A stretch of 64,000 nucleotides of DNA from Autumnicola lenta (GCF_031846515.1 NZ_JAVRHO010000001.1:186001-250000), one strand, 5' to 3'. Counted from the first letter of the stretch, positions 26,546 through 35,343 are shown. Program-made: numbers and translations. The notes: generated by a model not told the origin, from the sequence alone.

Positions 26546-28156
26546 CTACTTTTCACCAGATAACCTTTGGTATACGCCATTGGTCCATCCAAAACCGTCC
26601 TGTGTAGGATATTCTCCCCCGCCACTTTTCTTTGTTAGGTCTTCTACGTTATATTTTTCCAGCATCTTATAAGTGCGGGCATAAACAGCTTCATTAATCC
26701 CCAGCCAGCGATTTCTAATTTTATTTGCCAATGCCTCCTTTCCATAATTTCTTAGGCCCTTAATACTAATCCATTGTAAGGGCGCCCATCCATTTGGAGC
26801 ATCCCACTGCTCCCCGGTGTGACTAAGTGTGCTCACTACACCTCCTGATTTCAGAAAATCACTCTGAATTTTTTCTGCTACTTCGCCGGCCTTCCCGGGG
26901 GCTGCAACCTCAAAAAAGAGCGGATAAACTCCTGCGAGTGATACTACTTCAGTATTCTTATTTCTTCTGAAGTTATAATCCATATAGAATTCTTTTTGAC
27001 TATTCCAGCAGTATTTATCTAGAAGTTTCTTTCTCCTTTGCTGTTTATTTCTAAATTCTTCAGCTTCAAAAGTATTGCCGGAAAGTTGATATGCTTTAGC
27101 AATTGTTCCTTCCAGGTTATACAACAATGAATTAAGATCTACCGGAATGATGTCTGTCGTATAAATTGTATAGAGACTAAAATCGCCTGAAGCATCTGCA
27201 TCCAGCCATCTGCTGGAATAATCCCAAGCGGACTCTGCGCCGGCCCTCAAATCTCTATAGACTTCCTCTTTGGTTAACTCAGGAAAAGCGGCTACGGCCT
27301 CTTCAGCCGTTTCAATATCTTCACGATAGCTTTCGGGTCTTGGCTCGGGATTATCATCCCAATACCTGTTCAGGATTTCTCCTTCAGCAATCTGAACCAC
27401 ACGACGATGGGCAGGATTCTCCTGACTCAAATTTTCCACACCGGCCATCCAGAAATTATACTCCTTCTGCATTTCCTCGAGATATTCCAAGTAAACCTCA
27501 TCTCCTTCCTCTTCAGCCAAAACCTCGACCATCATTGCAAAAAATGGCGGTTGAGATCTACCAAGGTAATAGGTTCTGTTTCCGTTCGGAATAAATCCGT
27601 AAGTGTTAATCAGGTATGCAAAATTATCCACCATATTCCGGATGGTCTCTGTCTCTCCATCTTCCTGTAGTCCCAACATCGTGAAATAACTATCCCAGTA
27701 ATATATTTCCCTAAATCTCCCGCCGGGCACGATGTATGGATTGGGCAAAGGTATAAGTGTACCGGAAATTTGTTCATCTGCAGGGCGTTTTAAAACTTTC
27801 CACAACTTTTTTATGTGCTGATTAATTGACGAAGAATCTGACTTATAAATATCAGTGTCTCCCGGAATTTCAAAATTAGATTTTACAAATGCTGAAATTG
27901 AGTTTACAGATTTATCATCCAGCTTACGATATTCTTCTCTAATCTCCTCTACATCCTTTTTTGGTATGGCATCTACAAAAGCTTTGCTATCGGGAAAGAT
28001 TTCTTTGGTTTGCACGTCATAAAAAAGCTCTCCGTAAAGTTCCTCCGGCGGCAGAATCATAATTTCGTCCTGCTGTTCTGTTGAAACTGCAGAACAGGAC
28101 GAAAGGAAAATGACCATTAAAGAATAAAGGAGGCCAATGTGCTTTGCTTTATACAT
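26546..28156 (-). CDS. Trehalase, glycoside hydrolase family 37, lipid-anchored
   Basis: A 536-residue inverting trehalase that splits trehalose to two glucose. The two GH37 signatures are intact: PGGRFREIYYWDSYF and QWDAPNGWAPLQW; the catalytic Asp region is near RAGAESAWDYSSRW and the C-terminal Glu region is SGGGEYPTQDGFGWTNGV. The N-terminus has a lipoprotein signal (VIFLSSC), so the enzyme acts in the periplasm or outer membrane rather than the cytosol. No sugar transporter or phosphotransferase gene is adjacent. Confidence 0.93.
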   Translation of the reverse strand: MYKAKHIGLLYSLMVIFLSSCSAVSTEQQDEIMILPPEELYGELFYDVQTKEIFPDSKAFVDAIPKKDVEEIREEYRKLDDKSVNSISAFVKSNFEIPGDTDIYKSDSSSINQHIKKLWKVLKRPADEQISGTLIPLPNPYIVPGGRFREIYYWDSYFTMLGLQEDGETETIRNMVDNFAYLINTYGFIPNGNRTYYLGRSQPPFFAMMVEVLAEEEGDEVYLEYLEEMQKEYNFWMAGVENLSQENPAHRRVVQIAEGEILNRYWDDNPEPRPESYREDIETAEEAVAAFPELTKEEVYRDLRAGAESAWDYSSRWLDADASGDFSLYTIYTTDIIPVDLNSLLYNLEGTIAKAYQLSGNTFEAEEFRNKQQRRKKLLDKYCWNSQKEFYMDYNFRRNKNTEVVSLAGVYPLFFEVAAPGKAGEVAEKIQSDFLKSGGVVSTLSHTGEQWDAPNGWAPLQWISIKGLRNYGKEALANKIRNRWLGINEAVYARTYKMLEKYNVEDLTKKSGGGEYPTQDGFGWTNGVYQRLSGEK

Positions 28157-28256
28157 AAAAGAAGGATTTTCAGCTTAAATTAAAAATTTTAATCCTGAAC
28201 CACAGCTATGTATAGAATAGAAGTTGAAAATTAACTTTTCAGAAATAAGTAATTCC

Positions 28257-28264
28257 TAAATTTG
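28257..28264 (+). promoter_or_regulatory. -7 box (TAAATTTG) of the GNAT gene
   Basis: Exact TAnnTTTG. Its final TTG is the codon that a longest-ORF caller would use as start, so the real start must be the ATG at 28286. Confidence 0.45.
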
Positions 28265-28285
28265 TCCGAAAAATTGCAATCAATA

Positions 28286-28744
28286 ATGGAAATACTCACC
28301 TATGCTCCTCAATATGCCGAAAACTTTAAAAATTTAAACCTCGCATGGCTGGAACGACTGTTCTCTGTAGAACCACATGATGAAGAAGTGCTGGGAAATC
28401 CCGATAAATACATTATCCAACCCGGAGGCAACATTTTCTTCGTAAAAGACGCCGGTAAGATTATCGCTACCGTGGCTTTGATGAAAATGAAGAAAGGAGT
28501 TTATGAACTCACTAAAATGGCCGTCGCACCAGAATATCAGGGAAAGAAGATTGGGCAAAAACTGATGGAACATACGCTGAAATTTGCCAAAAATCAGCAT
28601 TGGGATCATCTTATTATATATTCCAGTCGCAAACTTGAAAACGCCCTTTACATCTATAAAAAGTACGGTTTTGAGGAGATTCCCATAGAGGAAAACAACC
28701 CATATGCACGTGGAGACATTAAATTAAAGCTGAACCTTTCTTAA
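28286..28744 (+). CDS. GNAT family N-acetyltransferase
   Basis: About 152 residues. The acetyl-CoA binding motif A is VAPEYQGKKIGQKLMEHTL, with the preceding strand VYELTKMAV and the C-terminal YKKYGFEEIP. The substrate is not predictable. The start at ATG 28286 (MEILTYAPQ) fits the family, and the alternative TTG at 28262 is part of a -7 promoter box. Single gene, divergent from trehalase. Confidence 0.88.
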   Translation: MEILTYAPQYAENFKNLNLAWLERLFSVEPHDEEVLGNPDKYIIQPGGNIFFVKDAGKIIATVALMKMKKGVYELTKMAVAPEYQGKKIGQKLMEHTLKFAKNQHWDHLIIYSSRKLENALYIYKKYGFEEIPIEENNPYARGDIKLKLNLS

Positions 28745-28832
28745 ATCTTTATTAAACGAAAACCCATTCAATATCAGGTTGCGTAAATTTATACCTAATC
28801 TGCTGTTATGCAGCGCATGCAGCTATAATGCT

Positions 28833-28847
28833 AATAATTGTCATTTT
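28833..28847 (+). repeat. Intergenic motif AATAATTGTCATTTT
   Basis: 13 of 15 positions match the GATAATTGGCATTTT copies after lysA, and 14 of 15 match the copy at 21981. It lies upstream of the MBL-fold gene. Confidence 0.45.
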
Positions 28848-28893
28848 TTGATACTCTTTTTAAGTTCAATAAATTACATTTAAACTTCAAATT

Positions 28894-29694
28894 ATGAAAA
28901 GAATATTTACACTTCTAACGCTTGCTATTTTACTTGTCTCCTGTAAAAATGAACAAAAAGAGCAGGCAGAAAATGATGTCACAGAAATGACAGGAACCAC
29001 CGTAGAGGAGGAAATGGATTCTGTTTCAATAGACATTGAACCCATTTCTCATGCTACTGCAGTGTTTAAATGGGGTGACGCAGTATTTTATACAGATCCT
29101 GTTGGTGGAGCTGAAGCATTTAGCGATGCTGAAGAGCCTGACTTTATTTTAATAACAGACATTCATGGAGATCATATGGATGCCGAAACCCTGCAGGCGA
29201 TGGAACTGGACGATAGCCTTAAAATTATAGTTCCACAGGCGGTAAAAGATCAATTACCTGCGGAAATGAGCGATCGGCTTGTTGTAATGAACAACGGAGA
29301 AAGCATGGCGCATATGGGATTTACTATTGAAGCTGTGCCGATGTACAATTTACCTGAAGCTGAAGACGCCATGCACGTGAAAGGCCGCGGAAATGGTTAC
29401 GTGTTGGAAAAAGATGGTACACGTCTTTATATTTCTGGTGATACTGAAGATATTCCGGAAATGAGAAATCTACAGAATATTGATGTAGCGCTGGTTTCGA
29501 TGAATTTACCATACACAATGCCGGTAGATCAGGCTGCGGAAGGAGTTTTGGCATTTGCTCCAGATAAGGTTTACCCTTACCACTACAGAGGACAGGACGG
29601 ACTGGCAGACGTTGAAAAGTTTAAAGAACTGGTCAACCAGGAAAATGAAGATATTGAAGTAGTTCTTGCGGATTGGTATCCGGAGAGGGAATAA
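28894..29694 (+). CDS. MBL-fold metal-dependent hydrolase lipoprotein (UlaG-like)
   Basis: A 266-residue protein with a lipoprotein signal (AILLVSC, then KNEQKEQ). The metallo-beta-lactamase pattern is of the UlaG-like subgroup: ITDIHGDHMD supplies the metal ligands, the downstream YISGDTEDIPEM supplies the bridging Asp, and the final His is in VYPYHYRGQ. It probably hydrolyses a phosphoester or lactone in the periplasm, but the substrate is unknown. Single gene followed by a bidirectional terminator. Confidence 0.88.
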   Translation: MKRIFTLLTLAILLVSCKNEQKEQAENDVTEMTGTTVEEEMDSVSIDIEPISHATAVFKWGDAVFYTDPVGGAEAFSDAEEPDFILITDIHGDHMDAETLQAMELDDSLKIIVPQAVKDQLPAEMSDRLVVMNNGESMAHMGFTIEAVPMYNLPEAEDAMHVKGRGNGYVLEKDGTRLYISGDTEDIPEMRNLQNIDVALVSMNLPYTMPVDQAAEGVLAFAPDKVYPYHYRGQDGLADVEKFKELVNQENEDIEVVLADWYPERE

Positions 29695-29721
29695 CCTACA
29701 GATCAAAATTCTCAAAAAAAG

Positions 29722-29753
29722 AAAAAAGCTGACCAAATTGGTCAGCTTTTTTT
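29722..29753. terminator. Bidirectional terminator (MBL gene / small secreted protein gene)
   Basis: AAAAAAGCTGACC, loop AAAT, GGTCAGC followed by seven T; A-run and T-run on both sides serve both convergent genes. Confidence 0.85.
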
Positions 29754-29795
29754 GTGTAATAACGTTTTTTGACTGAAATAAATAGATGAATGATG

Positions 29796-30128
29796 TTAAG
29801 CTTTTATTTTAACAGGTATTACAATCTTATCAAAGTCGGTGTCCATGGAAGATTTAATCTTTTTGTAGTTAAGCCTGCTCCTAATATAAGCTTTCACATT
29901 TTCGTTCTTGCAATCAATGAACAATACCACCAATTCTTTGTCATCGTTTACCATAAAAAGCACCCTGGTGACAATATCTTCCTCTAATTCCAGGTTGTGA
30001 TCTTTTAAGAGCTCCTGGATTTCCACTTTTACAGCGTTAGGATCTTCTGTGACCGTTTTGGCATTTACGGTCAACACACTGCCAATGCAAAATAGAAACA
30101 TCAGCATTAAAACATGAATTCTTTTCAT
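29796..30128 (-). CDS. Small secreted protein of unknown function
   Basis: A 110-residue protein with a clear signal peptide (MKRIHVLMLMFLFC, cleavage near VNA-KTV). The mature ~87 residues are charged and mixed alpha/beta in appearance, with a short VLFIDCK segment. I do not recognise a family, but secreted proteins of this size and style are common in Flavobacteriaceae. Single gene. Confidence 0.65.
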   Translation of the reverse strand: MKRIHVLMLMFLFCIGSVLTVNAKTVTEDPNAVKVEIQELLKDHNLELEEDIVTRVLFMVNDDKELVVLFIDCKNENVKAYIRSRLNYKKIKSSMDTDFDKIVIPVKIKA

Positions 30129-30311
30129 AATAAATAAATTTAAAGGTTATACTTAAAAGACTGATACTTAACCTTCGCTGTTACAAAAAGAAAATTACTT
30201 TAATATATTTTTAACTTTTGACCAGATTTTGTTGATCCTGGTAATTCAGGTTTATGAGGATAGTCTTTTATCAGTCTTAAAAGAAACTGTACCGGATGAC
30301 GGGGAAAGGGC

Positions 30312-30345
30312 AAATAAAAAAGGCTGCCCGTTTTGGACAGCCTTC
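30312..30345 (-). terminator. Terminator of sucC
   Basis: On the minus strand AAGGCTG, 11-nt loop, CAGCCTT, then a T-rich run. It lies 27 nt after the sucC stop codon. Confidence 0.8.
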
Positions 30346-30371
30346 AGTAATCTTAAGCTTAAGCTCTTTAT

Positions 30372-31565
30372 TTAAGAAAGTACTTCCTGTACTTTATCTG
30401 CAGCTTCCTGGAATTGTACAGCGCTGTGCACTCCAAGTCCGCTCTCATCTATTAATTTTTTGGCAACATCTGCATTAGTTCCCTGTAACCTTACGATAAT
30501 TGGCACATTTATAGCGTCACCCATATTTTTATAAGCATCTACAATACCTTGTGCAACACGATCACAACGTACAATTCCACCAAAGATATTTACAAGTATA
30601 GCTTCTACCTTATCATCCTTAAGTATAAGACGAAAAGCCTCTTCTACCCTTTTAGCATCTGCAGTACCTCCAACGTCAAGGAAGTTAGCCGGTTCACCAC
30701 CTGCCTGCTTAATAAGATCCATTGTTGCCATTGCAAGTCCGGCTCCGTTTACCATACACCCTACGTTTCCATCAAGGGCTACATAGTTTAGTCCGACTTT
30801 TTTAGCTTCAACTTCAGTAGAATTTTCTTCACGTATATCACGCATTTCAGCATAATCCTTGTGACGGAAAAGTGCATTGTCGTCCAAAGTTACCTTTGCA
30901 TCAACAGCCATAATTTTATCGTCACTGGTTTTTAAAACCGGATTGATTTCAAAAAGCGAAGAATCAGATTTATCAAAAGCAGTATAAAGAGAGCTTACAA
31001 ATTTAACCATCTCTTTAAAAGCTGTACCACTAAGACCAAGATTAAAAGCTATTCTACGTGCCTGAAATCCTAAAAGTCCAACAGAAGGATCTATTTCTTC
31101 CGTAAAAATTAAATGCGGAGTTTCTTCAGCAACAGTTTCAATATCCATTCCACCTTCAGTAGAATACATGATCATGTTACGACCTGTAGAACGATTTAAC
31201 AATACAGACATATAATATTCCTCTGGCTCGTTTTCCCCCGGATAATATACATCTTCAGCAACAAGTACCTGGTGTACCTTTTTACCTTCAGCACTCGTTT
31301 GCGGAGTTACCAGGTCCATCCCGATAATGTTTCGTGCAATTTCCTCAACCTCTTTAAGGTTTTTGGCAAGTTTCACCCCACCACCTTTACCACGTCCACC
31401 GGCGTGAACCTGTGCTTTAATTACGTGCCAGCCAGTCCCGGTCTGTTCGGTTAATTCTTTTGCAGCATTCACTGCCTCCTGCGCATTGTGAGCAACAATC
31501 CCTCTTTGGATTCGAACTCCGAAGCTATTCAGTATTTCCTTTCCTTGATATTCGTGTATATTCAT
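30372..31565 (-). CDS. sucC: Succinyl-CoA ligase [ADP-forming] subunit beta
   Basis: A 397-residue TCA-cycle enzyme subunit. The ATP-grasp domain starts MNIHEYQGKEIL; AQVHAGGRGKGGGVKL and YYMSVLLNRSTGRN are visible, with the C-terminal CoA-ligase domain carrying LDVGGTADAKRVEEAF and ILVNIFGGIVRCD. Length normal. sucD is not adjacent, as is usual in Flavobacteriaceae. It has a full promoter (TTG-N21-TACTTTTG) and its own terminator, so it is monocistronic. Confidence 0.97.
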   Translation of the reverse strand: MNIHEYQGKEILNSFGVRIQRGIVAHNAQEAVNAAKELTEQTGTGWHVIKAQVHAGGRGKGGGVKLAKNLKEVEEIARNIIGMDLVTPQTSAEGKKVHQVLVAEDVYYPGENEPEEYYMSVLLNRSTGRNMIMYSTEGGMDIETVAEETPHLIFTEEIDPSVGLLGFQARRIAFNLGLSGTAFKEMVKFVSSLYTAFDKSDSSLFEINPVLKTSDDKIMAVDAKVTLDDNALFRHKDYAEMRDIREENSTEVEAKKVGLNYVALDGNVGCMVNGAGLAMATMDLIKQAGGEPANFLDVGGTADAKRVEEAFRLILKDDKVEAILVNIFGGIVRCDRVAQGIVDAYKNMGDAINVPIIVRLQGTNADVAKKLIDESGLGVHSAVQFQEAADKVQEVLS

Positions 31566-31599
31566 AATCAGGTATTTCTTCTGTATTATTTATGGTTCA

Positions 31600-31631
31600 C
31601 AAAAGTAACAAATACAATAGTATTGTACCAA
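31600..31631 (-). promoter_or_regulatory. Promoter of sucC
   Basis: On the minus strand TTG (31631-31629), 21 nt, TACTTTTG (31607-31600): exact match at both boxes. The sucC ATG is 34 nt further. Confidence 0.65.
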
Positions 31632-31763
31632 TCTTTTTTGATTAACTCATAACCGCTCAAAAGTTTCTTAAAGAACAAAGCCACTACTCACCTCTAATTA
31701 TATGGCATATATTTTAAGCACCCCCCATCAACTATATGGTTATCGTAACTTTCTCTGTCTATT

Positions 31764-31795
31764 TTGTTCTAATCAGGAATTCTCCCGTATTTTTG
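31764..31795 (+). promoter_or_regulatory. Promoter of the MFS transporter gene
   Basis: TTG at 31764-31766, 21 nt spacer, exact TATTTTTG at 31788-31795; ATG 18 nt downstream. Confidence 0.65.
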
Positions 31796-31813
31796 CGCTT
31801 TTAACTTTCTTGC

Positions 31814-32986
31814 ATGAATAAAGCATTATTAGCTCTGGCAATTGGAGGATTTGGTATTGGAATGACCGAGTTTGTGATTATGGGAATCCTTCCGGATGTC
31901 GCCACTGCTCTTAATATCACAATTCCACAGGCAGGGCATTTCATCTCGGCTTATGCTCTTGGGGTTGTTGTTGGCGCTCCGTTGCTCACCGGAATAGGAT
32001 CAAAATGGCCTGCACATAAAGTTTTAATGTTGCTTATGGTTTGGTTTACGGTTTTTAACACCCTTTCTGCCTTTGCCAATTCTTATCACTTACTACTTAT
32101 TTCCCGCTTTTTATCTGGTTTACCTCACGGTGCTTTCTTCGGAATTGGAGCCGTAGTTGCAGGGCAACTTGCAAAGCCGGGGAAATCTGCACGGGCCATA
32201 GCCACAATGTTTACCGGGCTTACCGTTGCCAACGTCGTGGGAGTACCTTTCGGAACGTATTTAGGACATAACTATAGCTGGAACGTCTCGTTTATGGCTG
32301 TGGGTGTAGTCGGAGTTTTGGCAGTTCTGAGCATTAAATTCTGGATGCCGGAATTATCCCGTCCTTCCAACAACGGAATTATAAAAGATCTGAAGGTTTT
32401 AAAAAGACTGGAACTGTGGATGGTAATATTACTTACTACCGTGGGAACCGGCGGATTTTTTGCCTGGTACAGCTATATAGCCCCGCTAATCACTGAAGTT
32501 GCAGGTCACCCGGAAAGTATAGTAAGTTACGCCATGATTCTTGCGGGGCTTGGTATGGTGCTGGGTAACCTGATTGGCGCTAAACTTGCTGAAAAATTTT
32601 CTCCTATATATTCTGTCTTAATCAGTCTCGCTTTAATGGTGATCGTACTTATTGCCAATACTTATCTGGCTTCAGATAAAATTGCAGTACTCGTGATGAC
32701 CTTCATCATCGCAACGGTAGCGTTTACGCTTTCCACTCCTATTCAGATGGCGGTGATAAATTCAGCTAAAGGATCAGAAATGCTGGGATCTTCCTTAAAT
32801 CAGAGTGCTTTTAATATGGGAAATGCTTCCGGAGCTTATCTTGCAGGATTGCCAATCGCCTATGGTTATGGGTTTACCTCTGCAGACTGGGTTGGAGCCG
32901 GAATGGCAGGGGCAGGTATTTTTATTGCCATGGGAGTAATCTGGATTAGAAAAAGGAATACACAAAGAGTAGCGCTGCAGACCTGA
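31814..32986 (+). CDS. MFS transporter (AraJ-like efflux type)
   Basis: A 390-residue major facilitator with twelve hydrophobic segments. The start GIGMTEFVIMGILPDVA and the loop motif SRFLSGLPHGAFFGIGAVVA are characteristic of the DHA1/AraJ subgroup that exports sugars or drugs. The substrate is unknown. Own promoter, monocistronic, 97 nt ahead of lysA, which also has its own promoter. Confidence 0.9.
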   Translation: MNKALLALAIGGFGIGMTEFVIMGILPDVATALNITIPQAGHFISAYALGVVVGAPLLTGIGSKWPAHKVLMLLMVWFTVFNTLSAFANSYHLLLISRFLSGLPHGAFFGIGAVVAGQLAKPGKSARAIATMFTGLTVANVVGVPFGTYLGHNYSWNVSFMAVGVVGVLAVLSIKFWMPELSRPSNNGIIKDLKVLKRLELWMVILLTTVGTGGFFAWYSYIAPLITEVAGHPESIVSYAMILAGLGMVLGNLIGAKLAEKFSPIYSVLISLALMVIVLIANTYLASDKIAVLVMTFIIATVAFTLSTPIQMAVINSAKGSEMLGSSLNQSAFNMGNASGAYLAGLPIAYGYGFTSADWVGAGMAGAGIFIAMGVIWIRKRNTQRVALQT

Positions 32987-33030
32987 TTTATATAACAAAT
33001 TTACTGAATTGGTTATTTTTCAAATTCCGT

Positions 33031-33062
33031 TTGCCGAAAATCCAATTTCTCCTGTATTTTTG
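33031..33062 (+). promoter_or_regulatory. Promoter of lysA
   Basis: TTG at 33031-33033, 21 nt spacer, exact TATTTTTG at 33055-33062. It lies inside the longest reading frame, showing that the true start is the ATG at 33084. Confidence 0.65.
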
Positions 33063-33083
33063 CCACCTCATAATTCAGAACAA

Positions 33084-34316
33084 ATGAACAATCAAGACCT
33101 CTTAGCTGTAGCCGAAGAATTTGGAAGTCCGGTTTATGTATACGATGCTGAAAAAATCATCTCACAGTACAACCGCTTAACCAGTGCTTTTAATGTAGAA
33201 AAACTGCGCATACATTATGCGGTAAAGGCGCTATCCAATATTTCTATTCTGAAGCTTCTCAACTCTCTTGGCTGCGGACTCGATACGGTGTCCATCCAGG
33301 AAGTAAAATTAGGTCTTGAAGCCGGTGTGGATCCTTCCCGGATCATCTATACACCAAACGGCGTTTCTCTGGAAGAAATCGAAAAGGTTGCCGCTCTGGG
33401 AGCGCAGATAAACATCGATAATTTATCCATTTTAGAACAATTCGGGACGAGACATCCTGAAACTCCTGTTTGTATCAGGATAAATCCGCATGTGATGGCG
33501 GGAGGTAATTCCAAAATTTCTGTTGGCCATATTGACTCAAAATTTGGCATTTCCATACATCAAATGCCGCACCTGCTTAGGATTGTAGAAAATACCGGAA
33601 TGAACATCAACGGCATCCACATGCATACAGGAAGTGACATTCTGGACATCGGCGTATTTTTACACGCTTCAGAAATTCTTTTTGATGCCGCCAGGAATTT
33701 CAAAGACCTCGAATTTCTTGATTTTGGCAGCGGCTTCAAAGTGCCTTACAAAGAAGGGGATATCGAAACAGATATTGAAGATCTTGGCGCACAACTTACC
33801 TCAAAATTTGAAGCATTCTGCAAAGAATACGGCCGGGAACTTACTTTAGCCTTCGAGCCGGGAAAATATTTAGTAAGCGAAGCCGGAAAATTCCTTGCTC
33901 GCGTTAACGTTATTAAACAAACAACCTCAACCGTATTTGCAGGAATCGATACAGGTTTCAACCACCTTATCCGCCCCATGTTTTATGGATCGCATCATCA
34001 TATCGCCAATATTTCAAATCCTGAAGGGAAAGAACGTTTTTATTCTGTGGTAGGATATATTTGCGAAACAGACACATTTGCCAGCAACAGGCGCATTTCT
34101 GAAATTACCGAAGGTGATATTCTCGCCTTTAGCAATGCCGGGGCATATAGCTATTCTATGGCCAGCAATTTTAACTCAAGATATCGCCCGGCAGAAGTTT
34201 TGTGGTACAAAGGCGAAGCACATTTAATAAGAAAAAGGGAAACCTTTGACGATCTTATAAAACACCAGGTTCCCGTAGATCTTGTCATTAATGTAGAAAG
34301 TGCACAGTCTTCATAA
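33084..34316 (+). CDS. lysA: Diaminopimelate decarboxylase
   Basis: About 410 residues. This PLP enzyme decarboxylates meso-diaminopimelate to lysine. The PLP Lys48 lies in HYAVKALSN; GMNINGIHMHTGSD and CETDTFAS carry the phosphate-binding and active-site Cys residues. The ATG at 33084 is chosen because a complete promoter lies between it and the farther TTG. The last 19 codons of the gene are part of a ~200-bp sequence that is repeated 886 nt downstream, where it encodes ...VESAQSL with no gene in front of it. Confidence 0.95.
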   Translation: MNNQDLLAVAEEFGSPVYVYDAEKIISQYNRLTSAFNVEKLRIHYAVKALSNISILKLLNSLGCGLDTVSIQEVKLGLEAGVDPSRIIYTPNGVSLEEIEKVAALGAQINIDNLSILEQFGTRHPETPVCIRINPHVMAGGNSKISVGHIDSKFGISIHQMPHLLRIVENTGMNINGIHMHTGSDILDIGVFLHASEILFDAARNFKDLEFLDFGSGFKVPYKEGDIETDIEDLGAQLTSKFEAFCKEYGRELTLAFEPGKYLVSEAGKFLARVNVIKQTTSTVFAGIDTGFNHLIRPMFYGSHHHIANISNPEGKERFYSVVGYICETDTFASNRRISEITEGDILAFSNAGAYSYSMASNFNSRYRPAEVLWYKGEAHLIRKRETFDDLIKHQVPVDLVINVESAQSS

Positions 34317-34459
34317 GCCATGAATCAAACTGCAGGTCGATAATTGGCATTTTGGAGCAGTCTCCTTTTTTCTTCTTTTACCTCCTGCAAGGTTTGAGAA
34401 ACCTTGTAGGTTTATTTACTTGCCATACCTACAAGGTTCAAAAAAACCTTGCAGGACAT
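34259..34459 (+). repeat. Direct repeat copy 1 (lysA 3' end plus downstream palindrome)
   Basis: 201 bp, starting inside the lysA coding region 58 nt before its end, through a GATAATTGGCATTTT motif and a 72-bp palindrome. About 95% identical to 35145-35343 (roughly six substitutions and a few short indels). Confidence 0.9.
34384..34455. repeat. Cruciform-like palindrome, copy 1
   Basis: Outer arms CCTGCAAGGTT/AACCTTGCAGG and inner arms AACCTTGTAGGT/ACCTACAAGGTT around a short central loop. REP-like in form. On the plus strand it could also act as a terminator for lysA. Confidence 0.75.
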
Positions 34460-34531
34460 TTTTTTCACCTTCATTTCCAGTTAATCAAGATAAATTTTTA
34501 GTTCAGCACAAAATGATAAAATTAGAATTTG

Positions 34532-34539
34532 TATTTTTG
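34532..34539 (+). promoter_or_regulatory. -7 box (TATTTTTG) of the toxin-antitoxin operon
   Basis: Exact TAnnTTTG match 14 nt before the antitoxin ATG; no TTG at 17-23 nt. Confidence 0.4.
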
Positions 34540-34553
34540 ATAAAAGCTGAAAC

Positions 34554-34796
34554 ATGAATTTAGAGGCTAGAAAAATAGAATTTATTCAGGATTTTTTGGA
34601 ACTCCAAAGCGAGCAAGCTATTGCCAGGTTTGAAAACCTCTTAAAGAAAGAGCAAAAGTTGTCAGGAAATAAAGAATTTTCCCCTATGACTGTAAAGGAG
34701 TTTAATAAAAGAATTGATGAATCCATGAAAGATTCTAAAGAAGGAAAGTTTACCGAGGTACATGATTTATTAGCTGACATTGAAAAATGGAGCTAA
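34554..34796 (+). CDS. Type II antitoxin (RelB-like), 80 aa
   Basis: An 80-residue charged, mostly helical protein (SEQAIARFENLLKKEQ; MTVKEFNKRIDESMKDSKEG) that fits small antitoxins partnered with RelE/ParE toxins: a helical N-terminal part with a C-terminal toxin-wrapping tail. A clear DNA-binding motif cannot be named. It overlaps the toxin gene by 10 nt, so the two are translationally coupled. The pair sits between two copies of the lysA 3' repeat. The call rests mainly on context and size. Confidence 0.78.
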   Translation: MNLEARKIEFIQDFLELQSEQAIARFENLLKKEQKLSGNKEFSPMTVKEFNKRIDESMKDSKEGKFTEVHDLLADIEKWS

Positions 34797-35107
34797 AAAT
34801 ATTCTGGACCGATTTCGCAAAAAATGAACTTCAAAAAAACTTTAAGTATTTAAAAGAAAACGCCAGTCTCAGAGTTGCAAGAAACGAAACCAGAAAAATA
34901 GTCACAGAAACACTTCGACTTCTAAAGCAACCGGAAATTGGACAAATTGAAGAATTATTAGCGGACAGTAAACTGAAATTCAGGTATTTAGTTCATCAGA
35001 CTTATAAGATTATTTATTGGATAAACATAGATAAAAATCAGATCGAAATTGTAGATATTTTCGATACCCAGCAATATCCAACAAAAATAAGAAGATCAAA
35101 ACAGTAA
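34787..35107 (+). CDS. Type II toxin of the RelE/ParE superfamily
   Basis: A 106-residue protein with the RelE/ParE fold pattern: WTDFAKNELQKNFKYLKENA in the N-terminal helices, then RNETRKIVTETLRLLKQPEIGQ, and the C-terminal strands LKFRYLVHQTYKIIYWINI and IEIVDIFDTQQYPTKI. RelE homologues cleave mRNA at the ribosome while ParE homologues poison gyrase; sequence alone does not decide which. It overlaps the antitoxin by 10 nt and is the second gene of the operon. Confidence 0.85.
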   Translation: MELKIFWTDFAKNELQKNFKYLKENASLRVARNETRKIVTETLRLLKQPEIGQIEELLADSKLKFRYLVHQTYKIIYWINIDKNQIEIVDIFDTQQYPTKIRRSKQ

Positions 35108-35144
35108 CCAATTGACCACACTGTTACTTTAATTGTGGCGAGTC

Positions 35145-35343
35145 AAAACACCAGGTTCCCGTAGATCTTGACATTAATGTGGAAAGTGCACAGTCTTTAT
35201 AAGCCATGGATCAAACTGCAGGTCGATAATTGGCATTTTAGAGCAGTCTCTTTTTTTTCTTTTACCTCCTGCAAGGTTTGAGAAACCTTGTAGGTGTATT
35301 TACTTGCCATACCTACAAGGTTCAAAAAACCTTGCAGGAACAT
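35145..35343 (+). repeat. Direct repeat copy 2 (orphan lysA 3' end plus palindrome)
   Basis: 199 bp, ~95% identical to 34259-34459 and 886 nt downstream. The lysA-derived part would read HQVPVDLDINVESAQSL then stop but has no gene body, so it is a remnant. The toxin-antitoxin pair lies between the two copies. Confidence 0.9.
35268..35338. repeat. Cruciform-like palindrome, copy 2
   Basis: Same architecture as 34384-34455: arms CCTGCAAGGTT/AACCTTGCAGG and AACCTTGTAGGT/ACCTACAAGGTT. Confidence 0.75.

Noticed and set aside
33009..33083. Upstream TTG extension of lysA
   Set aside because: A complete promoter (33031-33062) lies in the extension and the family N-terminus begins at the ATG.
34259..35343. 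Prophage or integrative element attachment site at lysA
   Set aside because: The duplication resembles att sites, but there is no integrase, no large insert, and the repeat is longer than typical att cores; kept only as a finding.
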